In this document: positions 26,677 to 38,000 of the stretch, piece by piece
How positions within the stretch are numbered: the stretch's first letter is position 1
How the letters are laid out: each line of letters starts with the position of its first letter
Origin: Enterocloster asparagiformis
GTDB taxonomy: Bacteria > Bacillota > Clostridia > Lachnospirales > Lachnospiraceae
Length of the DNA stretch: 64,000 bases
Direction: 5' to 3'
NCBI GenBank assembly: GCA_018380885.1
Contig: JAGZSY010000009.1
Location: forward strand, 62,001-126,000
Position numbers and translations under genes: made by a program
The notes under the pieces: model-generated
The model's database searches: none
Told to the model about the DNA's origin: nothing
Seen by the model: only the letters and a program-made list of their open reading frames with translations

Positions 26677-26754
26677 GTTTCTGAGCGGCCCACGCGGTTT
26701 ATGCAGCGGGCAGTTTCGCGGGGTATATGACATTTGACACGAGGAGTAGAGACT

Positions 26755-26886
26755 ATGACGCCGTTATCACTGTTGATCAAGCCGTTGTGCGGGGGCGGCT
26801 GTTCCCGCCGGTGCCGCCGGCATTTTTGGGGCTGCGCGCCGGGCCATATACAAAAAATCCGCGTTGGCGAGAGAGGGGGATTGTGA
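26755..26886 (+). CDS. Candidate 43-aa Cys-rich leader ORF
   Basis: Unrecognised short ORF. GAGGAG (26741-26746) lies 8 nt before the ATG, a near-consensus ribosome-binding site. The product is basic and has four cysteines spaced C-x3-C-x3-C-x6-C (residues 12-27), ending ERGGL. Its TGA stop shares one base with the ATG of the PRD regulator (TGATG), the arrangement of translational coupling. It could be a leader peptide controlling the regulator or a small protein. The coding case is only moderate because the sequence is short and GC-rich. The regulator also has its own purine-rich site (GAGAGGGGGA). Confidence 0.35.
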   Translation: MTPLSLLIKPLCGGGCSRRCRRHFWGCAPGHIQKIRVGERGGL

Positions 26887-29558
26887 TGAAAAGCAACAAG
26901 AATCTTGTTTTGGACCTGCTGCGCCAGTGCGCGGGCGAGGAGAACGGAGGCGTCACCACCCAGTACCTTTCACACCGTCTGGACATGCAGAGAACCAATC
27001 TCAGCGCAATTTTAAATGCCCTGGTAAGGGAGGGCGTGGTGGAGAAAAGCTCCGGCAGGCCGGTTCTCTATCGCATGGCTGGGAGTGAGTCAAAGCAGGG
27101 GGACCAGTCCTGCTTTTCAGAGCTTGCAGGCAGCGACGGGAGCCTGAGGCAGAGTGTGCAGCTGGCCAAGGCGGCCATGCTGTATCCCCAGCACAGCCTT
27201 CACTGCCTCCTGACAGGACCGGGAGGAAGCGGTAAAAGCTGTTTTGCCCGGATGATCTACCGCTTTGCCGCGGAAAATTACGTGCTGAAAGCGGATGCGC
27301 CTTTTGTGAAAATCAACTGCGCCCATTTTGCGGACCGGCCGGAGCAGCTGACAGCCGAGATTTTCGGCTCCGCTCCGGGGAAGGCGTCCTGCCTGGACCA
27401 GGCCGAGGACGGGATTCTGTTCATCGACCACGGAGAACTGCTGCCGCCGGCGGCCAGAAGCTCCCTGCTGGATCTGGTGGAGAACAATTACCGGATCTGC
27501 CAGGGACAGAGGCGCAATCTGGGGACCGTTGTCTTGTGCGCAGTGGAGGGGACGGAGCCGGCCGGCGTTCTGGAGACGTTTAAGAGCCGCTTTTCCGTGG
27601 GAATCTCCCTGCCGCCGCTGGAGGAACGGCCCCTCAAGGAGCGGTTCGGCCTTATCCGCCGCTTTCTGGTGAAGGAAGCCGCCCGCAGCAGCCATGCGCT
27701 CAGCCTGACCTCGGAAATCCTGGTGGCGCTGCTTCTGTACCGCTGCCCGCACCAGGTGAAGCAGTTGAGAAACGACATACGGATTGCCTGCGCTAACGCT
27801 TATGTCCGGGGGCTGAGCGTGGATCAGAAGGAGATCAGGCTGGCCATGTCGGATTTTCCCAACGAGGTCCGGTCCGGGCTTTTGGAGTATGGGAGGCGCA
27901 AAGGCGAGCTGAAGGATATCATCAAAGAAAATGTCAGCTATGTGTTCTCGGAGAACCAGGACGTGCGCACAAAGGCGGAGGAGGTGCACAGCCCGGAGAG
28001 CTTTTCCATTTACCAGTGGATTGAGGAGCGGATGGAGGAGTTAAAGGGGCGGGGACTTGCCTGGGAGGATATCCACACCATCATCGGCATTGACATTGAA
28101 AACGAGTTCAAAAAATATAACAACAGCCTGGTGGCAAAGGTGGCGGACAAGGAACAGCTGGCCAAGATGGTCAGCCCAAGGATCATGGAGCTGGTGACCG
28201 GATTCCTGGACCAGGCCTCCCGTGATTTCAAGCGTGTTTACCCGGTATCTGTCTTTTACGGGCTGTGCCTGCACTTAAATGCCGCTCTGTGCGAGGGCGA
28301 GAAACGGCAGGAGCTCTCCTCCGACCGGATTATGGAGATTATTGAAAAGTACAAGGAGGAGTATGCGCTGGCCGTCAAATTCGCCGGCAGCCTGGAAAAA
28401 GAGTTTTCCACCCGCCTGCCCATCGACGAGGTGGTGTTTCTGACCATGTTCATCTGCGAGCGGAACAGCCGGACCAACGCCGAAGCCCATCCTGTTTTGT
28501 TCATCGCAATGCACGGAGAGCATGTGGCCTCGTCCATGGCGCAGGTGATCCAAAGTCTTGGCGGCACGGAGGTGGGGTATTACGATATGCCGTTGAGCCG
28601 GAGCACCAGGGAGGCGTACCCGGAGCTGAAGCAGGCGCTGCTGGAATGTAACAGGGGAGCGGGGATCCTGGCTCTCTACGATATGGGATCCATGCGCCAG
28701 ATGTTTGAGATGATCTGCGCGGAGACGAAAATCCCCATCCGCGCCATCGCCTTTCCCTTCACCGCCCTGGCATTGGACTGCTGCCGCAAGGTGATGATGG
28801 AGCGGGACCTGGATGCCGCCTACTCCTCGCTGCTGGAGCGCTATCACACGCTGCCCATGCTGCGGGACGACGTGTATTACCGCCCGCGGTCCGGGAACGT
28901 GATCATCACCCTGTGTATGAGTGGGGAGGGCGGTGCGGTTCAGATCAAGCGTTATCTGGAGAAAAAGGTTCATCTGGACAATGTGTCCATTGTGCCGCTG
29001 GCGATCTCCGACCGGGACGAGCTGTTGGGCGAGATCAACCGGATTCACGAACAGCACCACATTCTCTGCACCATCGGCGCCTTTGACCCTCAACTGCTGG
29101 AGATTCCCTTTGTGCCAATTACCAGGGTTTTGGAGTGCCCTCAGGAAAAGCTGAAAGCGCTTCTGCAGGCGGATATCCCGGAGGAGACGGACGGCGAGGA
29201 GAACGAGCGGATCATCATGGAGCTGGCGGAGGGGCTGCAGTATTTCGGACCGGATCAGGTGAAGCGCTGGATTCCCGTGCTGGTATCTGAGATGGAGAGC
29301 GCGCTGGGCAGTTCCCTGCCGCCGGAAAAACGGGTGGGCCTGAGCGTTCACCTGGCATGCGGTATCAACCGGATGATCGGCGGGGAGGAAACGCCTGAAA
29401 ATCTTCACAAGGCGGAGCTGCTCCGGGACAACGCCGATTTGTACCAAAGGCTGAAGCAGTGCGTAAAGCCCCTGGAGGACGCATACCACATCCGCGTGGA
29501 CGACAACGAGTACGCCCACATCCTGTATATCCTGAAGGGCAGAAAAAGTGAACATTAA
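26886..29558 (+). CDS. LevR-like PRD transcriptional regulator with AAA+ domain
   Basis: 890-aa PTS-controlled regulator. An N-terminal winged helix (residues 1-60) is followed by a sigma-54-activator-type AAA+ domain (Walker A TGPGGSGKS near 110-119; ILFIDHGE near 180). PRD1 follows (about 430-530, His in LCLHLNAAL). Next come an EIIA-Man-like domain with FIAMHGEH near 536, an EIIB-like domain with LCMSGEGG near 673, and PRD2 (780-885). The GAFTGA loop that contacts sigma-54 is absent; GSAPGKASCL stands in its place. ATG 26886 was chosen because of GAGAGGGGGA; upstream in-frame ATGs lack a site. It directly precedes the PTS-sulfatase operon and most likely controls it. Confidence 0.88.
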   Translation: MKSNKNLVLDLLRQCAGEENGGVTTQYLSHRLDMQRTNLSAILNALVREGVVEKSSGRPVLYRMAGSESKQGDQSCFSELAGSDGSLRQSVQLAKAAMLYPQHSLHCLLTGPGGSGKSCFARMIYRFAAENYVLKADAPFVKINCAHFADRPEQLTAEIFGSAPGKASCLDQAEDGILFIDHGELLPPAARSSLLDLVENNYRICQGQRRNLGTVVLCAVEGTEPAGVLETFKSRFSVGISLPPLEERPLKERFGLIRRFLVKEAARSSHALSLTSEILVALLLYRCPHQVKQLRNDIRIACANAYVRGLSVDQKEIRLAMSDFPNEVRSGLLEYGRRKGELKDIIKENVSYVFSENQDVRTKAEEVHSPESFSIYQWIEERMEELKGRGLAWEDIHTIIGIDIENEFKKYNNSLVAKVADKEQLAKMVSPRIMELVTGFLDQASRDFKRVYPVSVFYGLCLHLNAALCEGEKRQELSSDRIMEIIEKYKEEYALAVKFAGSLEKEFSTRLPIDEVVFLTMFICERNSRTNAEAHPVLFIAMHGEHVASSMAQVIQSLGGTEVGYYDMPLSRSTREAYPELKQALLECNRGAGILALYDMGSMRQMFEMICAETKIPIRAIAFPFTALALDCCRKVMMERDLDAAYSSLLERYHTLPMLRDDVYYRPRSGNVIITLCMSGEGGAVQIKRYLEKKVHLDNVSIVPLAISDRDELLGEINRIHEQHHILCTIGAFDPQLLEIPFVPITRVLECPQEKLKALLQADIPEETDGEENERIIMELAEGLQYFGPDQVKRWIPVLVSEMESALGSSLPPEKRVGLSVHLACGINRMIGGEETPENLHKAELLRDNADLYQRLKQCVKPLEDAYHIRVDDNEYAHILYILKGRKSEH

Positions 29559-29581
29559 ACTGAGTTCATAGATTGTATGAG

Positions 29582-29620
29582 AAAACCGCGTTCCCCCGAC
29601 AAGGAGGAGCGCGGTTTTTT
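29582..29620 (+). terminator. Intrinsic terminator after the PRD regulator
   Basis: AAAACCGCG (29582-29590) pairs with CGCGGTTTT (29610-29618), with partial inner pairing and a T-run. Confidence 0.88.
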
Positions 29621-29721
29621 GGCCATGGAAAGCTGCGCCCGGCGGGCCAAAAAGGCTGTGCAGGCTATTTTAAAAAAATTATAAATTTTTTTGCGTATCA
29701 CTTTTTTCTTATTTTCCGGCT

Positions 29722-29907
29722 AGTGTATAATGATTCGGCTGCATTTAAGGCGATTATTTGGCGTTTAAGAGAAAAAGCATAAAGTGTATAAGTGTATATG
29801 ACAAAAACTCTGGAATCCATTTAATACACAGAGGATTTTCCTTTATACGCAAGGAAAAATCGAGGGTTTTCCGCAGGATTGACATTAAAACAGAGGTATG
29901 CTATTGT
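29722..29907 (+). promoter_or_regulatory. PTS operon control region
   Basis: TTGACA (29879-29884), 17 nt, TATTGT (29902-29907) is a good sigma-A promoter. No -24/-12 sigma-54 element was seen. Upstream lie three copies of AGTGTATA (29722, 29783, 29791; the last two in tandem) and a hairpin-like GATTTTCCTT/AAGGAAAAATC (29834-29861). They are candidate activator sites for the PRD regulator. The 405-bp gap contains no other gene. Confidence 0.55.
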
Positions 29908-29963
29908 TAGGACATGAGAAATAAAGTATAAAAATTATACAGAAAAGAATGGAGTGTGAGCGC

Positions 29964-30299
29964 ATGAGTATGGAAGAAACCATCATGACCCTGGTTGTAA
30001 AATCAGGCCAGGCCCGCAGCGCAGCCTATGAAGCGCTGGGGGAGGCCAAGCAGGGGAGGTTCGGGGAAGCGGAGCGCAAGATGAAGGAGTCGGCGCAGTG
30101 GGTGATGGAAGCCCACGACCTTCAAACGGAGCTTCTGGTGATGGAAGCCAGGGGGGAGATGGACCAGATTTCACTGATCGGAGTGCACGCCCAGGATCAC
30201 CTGATGGACTGTATGCTGGCCAGGGAACTGATCACGGAGATGATCGAGCTTTATAAGGCATTAGCCGGAAAAGAAGATAAGAAGGAGGAAGAACGATGA
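29964..30299 (+). CDS. PTS lactose/cellobiose-type IIA component
   Basis: 111-aa, all-helical IIA of the Lac family. The phosphorylated histidine is the first His of GVHAQDHLMDCMLA; AHDLQTELL is the second conserved helix. It accepts phosphate from HPr and passes it to IIB. The ATG at 29964 has GGAG 9 nt upstream; an ATG at 29949 lacks a site. The stop overlaps the IIB start by 4 nt (ATGA). It is first gene of the operon IIA-IIB-IIC-sulfatase-GH1, transcribed from the promoter at 29879. Confidence 0.9.
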   Translation: MSMEETIMTLVVKSGQARSAAYEALGEAKQGRFGEAERKMKESAQWVMEAHDLQTELLVMEARGEMDQISLIGVHAQDHLMDCMLARELITEMIELYKALAGKEDKKEEER

Positions 30300-30610
30300 A
30301 CATTTTGCTGATGTGTATGGCGGGCGCGTCCACCAGCCTGGTTATGAACAAGATGAAGGCAGCCCTTGCGGATGACCAGAAGGATTGGAGGATCGAAGCC
30401 CATCCCTTTGACCGCATGGACGAGGTGGTGGAGGATTTTGACGTGATCCTGATCGGGCCGCAGATCGCCTACAAGAAAAAGGAACTGCTGAGAAAGGCGG
30501 CTGAGATCGGCAAGCCGCTGGATTCCATCGCGCCTGTGGATTACGCCATGGGCAACGGGGCGAAGATTTTAAAGCAGGCGCAGGCGCTCTACGAGGGCGG
30601 GGTCAAATAG
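30296..30610 (+). CDS. PTS lactose/cellobiose-type IIB component
   Basis: 104-aa IIB with the phosphocysteine loop MNILLMCMAGASTSL (Cys7), as in CelA/LicB. The loop is followed by the conserved DVILIGPQIAYKK and PVDYAMGNGAKIL. It transfers phosphate from IIA to the sugar during transport by IIC. The start overlaps IIA, with 20 nt to IIC. Cytoplasmic. Confidence 0.93.
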   Translation: MNILLMCMAGASTSLVMNKMKAALADDQKDWRIEAHPFDRMDEVVEDFDVILIGPQIAYKKKELLRKAAEIGKPLDSIAPVDYAMGNGAKILKQAQALYEGGVK

Positions 30611-30630
30611 AGACGGGGAGGTAAGAAGGT

Positions 30631-31968
30631 ATGGCAAAGCAGGGGGCAATGCAAAAATTTATGGACTGGATGCAGGATCACATCATGCCTGTGGCCGGAA
30701 AAATAGCGGAGGAGAAGCATATCACCGCTATCACAAAGGGAATGATGGCAACCATTCCCCTCACAATTATCGGCGGTATCTCTCTGATCCTGGCGTATCC
30801 GCCGGTGGATGAGAACACACTGGAGGCGACCAGCGGCATTTTAAAAACGTTCCTGTCCGCCTGGTACAACTGGGCAGGCAAATACGCCTCCCTTCTGGAG
30901 CTGCCCAACAATGTGACGCTGGGGCTTTTGGGAATCTATGTGGTGATAGCGATTACATACCATCTCTGTAAGAATTACAAGATGGAGGCGCTCTCCTGTA
31001 TGATCACCTCGGCCATGTCCTTTTTGATCATCGCCGCTCCTCCGGCAGCGGTGGAGGGGGCCAGCGGGCTGTTCCTGAACAGCCGCTATCTGGGGTCAAG
31101 AGGACTGTTCGCGGCCATGGTGGTGGCGATTGTGACCGTGGAGGTAACGCGGTTTTTGCTGAACAAGAATATCAAGATCAAGCTTCCGGACACCGTGCCG
31201 CCCATGGTGACGGCCCCGTTTGAAGCGCTGATCCCCTCCATTCTCGTTCTGTTGATGTTCCTGCTGGTGGACCAGGGCATCACAGCCGCATTCGGAGTCA
31301 ACCTTCCCCAGGCAATTATGAATCTGTTCACACCCTTTGCCAGGGCGGTTGACAGCGTGGGCGGCATGATGGCGATCCAGTTCCTGATCAATTTCCTCTG
31401 GTTCTTCGGAATCTACGGCAGCGCGGTGCCGGACAGCGTTACGGCGGGATTTTTCATGACCAATATTACGGCTAACGCAGCCGCCTACGCGGCGGGAGAG
31501 CCTCTTCCGGCCATTGCCACAGCTCCGTTTCGTGTGGCGTTCGGCAACATAGGCGGCTGCGGGTCCGCCCTTCCGCTGGCAATCTGCATATTGCTGGTAT
31601 GTAAGTCCACCCAGATGAAAACAGTGGGCAAGATCGGTATTATCCCGTCAATTTTCGGAATTGCGGAGCCGTTAACCTTCGGCGTGCCGCTGGTGTTTAA
31701 CCCAATGCTTGTGGTGCCCATGATTCTGGGCTCCGTGCTGAACACTATGATCACGTTTCTGATGATGCAGTGGAATGTAATCGGCAGGATTTTTGTGAAC
31801 GTGCCCTGGACCACGCCCAAGGTGCTGGACGCCATCCTGTGCACGATGGATTTCAAGGCGGGCATACTGGCCGCGGCCCTGATCGTGATGGATGTGCTCA
31901 TCTATATGCCCTTTGTAAAGGTGTACGACAAGTCCCTGTTGGAGAAAGAAAAGCTTGGAGTGGAGTAA
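30631..31968 (+). CDS. PTS lactose/cellobiose-type IIC permease
   Basis: 445-aa membrane channel with about 10 transmembrane segments, the usual CelB/LicC length. Family marks are WMQDHIMPVAGKIAEEKHI at the N-terminus, and FLWFFGIYGSAVPDSVTAG and FGIAEPLTFGVPLVFNP in the substrate-binding half. It imports a beta-linked disaccharide with phosphorylation at the non-reducing C6. A GGGAGG ribosome-binding site lies 10-11 nt before the ATG. Its last codons meet the sulfatase start, so uptake and desulfation genes are coupled. Confidence 0.93.
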   Translation: MAKQGAMQKFMDWMQDHIMPVAGKIAEEKHITAITKGMMATIPLTIIGGISLILAYPPVDENTLEATSGILKTFLSAWYNWAGKYASLLELPNNVTLGLLGIYVVIAITYHLCKNYKMEALSCMITSAMSFLIIAAPPAAVEGASGLFLNSRYLGSRGLFAAMVVAIVTVEVTRFLLNKNIKIKLPDTVPPMVTAPFEALIPSILVLLMFLLVDQGITAAFGVNLPQAIMNLFTPFARAVDSVGGMMAIQFLINFLWFFGIYGSAVPDSVTAGFFMTNITANAAAYAAGEPLPAIATAPFRVAFGNIGGCGSALPLAICILLVCKSTQMKTVGKIGIIPSIFGIAEPLTFGVPLVFNPMLVVPMILGSVLNTMITFLMMQWNVIGRIFVNVPWTTPKVLDAILCTMDFKAGILAAALIVMDVLIYMPFVKVYDKSLLEKEKLGVE

Positions 31969-31969
31969 A

Positions 31970-34874
<2,905 letters not shown>

Positions 34875-34876
34875 GC

Positions 34877-34915
34877 AAAAACGGCGTCTGCTGATACGGG
34901 CAGATGCCGTTTTTT
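34877..34915 (+). terminator. Intrinsic terminator of the PTS-sulfatase operon
   Basis: A long stem, 34877-34891 with 34900-34914, contains ACGGC/GCCGT and ends in a T-run. Confidence 0.9.
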
Positions 34916-35094
34916 CATGTGCTTTTCCCTTTTGAAATCGGAAGTTTTTACCAGGAGAAATACCGTAACATCTTGCCTTTTGCCTCAATATGGACTATAT
35001 TTAAAGAGATTAATATGAATAAGGTGCGACATTAGACAGGGGTCTTTTAAATCAGGGTCGGCTTACGGTTTGAGAGGCGGGAAGGGATGAAAAA

Positions 35095-38000
35095 GTGGCG
35101 AAGCAGGAAACTATTTTAATAGCAGATGATGCACAAATCAACCGCGCCATACTGCGAAACCTTTTCGAGGACGATTACAATTTGCTGGAAGCGGAGAACG
35201 GTGAGACTGCGCTTCTGCTGCTCAGGCAGTACCAGGAGTCCATCGCGGCCGTGCTTCTGGATCTGATCATGCCGGTTAAAAACGGTTATGAGGTTCTGGA
35301 GGAGATGCGCCGGGAGCGGCGTCTGTACCATGTGCCGGTGGTGGTGATAACCGCGGAGGACAGCACGGACAACCGTGTAAAGGTGTTTGAGATGGGGGCT
35401 TCCGATATCATCGCCAAGCCCTTTGAGCCTGCGGTCGTCAGGAGCAGGGTCAACAATATCATAGAGCTGGGGCGCTACCGCCGGAATCTGGAGGCGCTGG
35501 TAGAGGAAAAGTCCGCCCAGGTGCGGGAGTCCAACGCGGCTGTCATCGACATGCTCTCGTCGGTGATTGAGTACAGGAGCCTGGAATCCGGTCAGCATAT
35601 CAGGCGCATCCGCATGTTCACCAAAATCCTGCTGGAGGATGTGGCCAGGAACTACCAGGAGTACAATCTGACGCCCCACAAGATACGCCTGATCACGGAG
35701 TCCTCGTCCATGCACGATATTGGAAAGATCGCCATCCCGGACAGCATTCTGAATAAGCCAGGCAAGCTGACAAAAGAAGAATTTGAGGTCATGAAAACGC
35801 ACACGCTGAAGGGCTGTGAGATTCTCTCCGGACTGGACCGCCTGCAGGATCGGGAGTATCTTCAGTACGCTTATGAGATTTGCCGGTATCACCATGAGCG
35901 GTGGGACGGAAGGGGTTATCCGGACGGTCTGAAGGGAAACAGCATACCGCTCTGCGCCCAGGTTGTGGCGATCGCCGACTGCTTTGATGCGCTGACCACA
36001 GACCGCGTATACAAAAAGGCCATACCGCCTGACAAGGCGTTCAGCATGATCCTGAACGGCGAGTGCGGGACATTTTCGCCCAAACTCCTGGAGTGCTTTA
36101 AAAATGTGCGGATTCCCTTTGCGCGGCTGTCCGAGGAGTACGCGGACGGGCTGGCTGCCGAGGTCAGCCGGAATCCGGAACCGGCTGCGGCCCCGGATTG
36201 GGAAAACGGAGAGAACATGCTGGAGCAGAGCCAGCAGCGGTATTTCGCACTGCTCTCATATCTGGATTCCACCGTGATGGAGGCGGACCTGCAAACGGGC
36301 GTTTATCACCTGGTCTATCTCCAGGACCAGGACTTTTCCTCCCTCCGCTGTGGAAGCAGCTTCCGGGAGTCTGTCCACAGCTTTGCAAAAACCGCCGTGC
36401 ACCCGGATGACCGCGCGGATGTGCTGGAGCTGCCGGACCGCTGCATACAGGAATTTTTTGATGAGGGGCAGGCCAGCCGGGAGTGGCGCTACCGGATCCT
36501 TGACCGTGAAAACGCCGCCTATGTCTGGTGCCGGTGCACGCTGCTGCGCGTGAACCTTGAAAATCCGCGGCTGCGCAGGGTGCTGCTCATCTGGCACAAG
36601 GAGGACGCCGCTTTGGACGCGGACGGCCTTGACGGCAGGAAAATGGCCGCGGACCCTGTTGTGGACCAGCTGTTTGGCGGCCTTCTGAAGAGCCGCTGCG
36701 ACCGGTATTTGACAATTCTTCAGGCCAGCCGCAGCCTTACGGATATGCTGGGCTATACCCGCAAGGAGATCGCGGAGCGCTTTCAGGACCGCCTGATCAA
36801 TATGATCTGTCCCGACGACAGAGGACAGGTTATCCGCCGGTTACAGGAACAGCGGGCCGCCGGCAGACAGATCAATTTGGAGTGCAGGATGGCGGCAAAG
36901 GATGGGCACATTGTATGGGTTTCCAGCCGCGGCGCCGTTGAAAACGAGAACGGGGACGAGGTCATGTACGGCATACTGCTGGACGTCACGCAGCCGCGGC
37001 AGGAGGAGCTAAACCAGCAGGCGCAGGAGCAGCAACGGCAGGCGCAGGAGCAGCAACGGCAGGCGCAGCAGTATGACCAGCTGTTTCAGTCCATGATCTG
37101 CGGCATCGTCCACTACCGGATGGAGGGACAGCGGGTCGTATTCAAAAGAGCCAACCGAGAGGCCATCCGCATTTTCGGCTACGAGCCGGAGGCGTTCTGG
37201 GCAAAGCAGGACTGGGATTTGGCCGCGCTGGCCGCAGAGGAGGACCGCGGGCGCGTGATCAGGGAGGCTGCCCGCCTTTGCCGGCCGGGGGACCAGACAA
37301 ATTACGAATACCGGTTTCTGCGCAGGGACGGAACGCCGCTATGGATCGTCGGCAGCGCCGAGGTGGTGGAGGACGGGGGAGAGACGGTGATCCAGAGCGT
37401 ATTTCTGGATGTGGATGCCCGTAAAAAGGCGGAACTGCGAAGCCAAAAGCTGGCGGCGCAGGTGGAAGCCAGCAATGAAATCCTCCACCTCGCCCTGGAG
37501 CACACGACTACCTGCGAATTCTACTATAATCCCAAAACCAGGGAGTGCACGGTGCCGGAGCGGACCTGCGAGATTTATCACTGCCGGGACCGCTATACAA
37601 ATATGCCCCAGAGCTTTGCCATGGAGCAGGTGGATCAGGAATACCGCCCTGCTTTCTATGAGATGTACCAGCGCATCCAACGTGGGGAAAAAACGGCCGC
37701 CTGCGTATTCCACGGGATATCCGGCCGGTTCTGGTGCCGGGAGACGCTCTCCGTGGTTATCAGCGACGACGACGGATCCCCGCGCTTTGTGGTGGGTATC
37801 ATCGAGGATATCACCCAGCAAAAGGAGATGGAGGCCGCCCTGGAGGCCGCCCGCTCAAAGGACAGCTTAACCGGACTGTACAAAATGGAGAGCGGCATCC
37901 GCCTGATTCAGGAGTATCTGGACCGCCGGAGGGAGGAGAACTGCGCCCTGATGCTGCTGGCAATAGATGATTTTGAGGAGATCAGCCGGAGGGAGGGGGA

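Noticed and set aside
29722..29963. Sigma-54 (-24/-12) promoter for the PTS operon, expected for a LevR-type regulator
   Set aside because: No GG-N10-GC element with correct surroundings was seen, while a good sigma-A promoter is present at 29879-29907.
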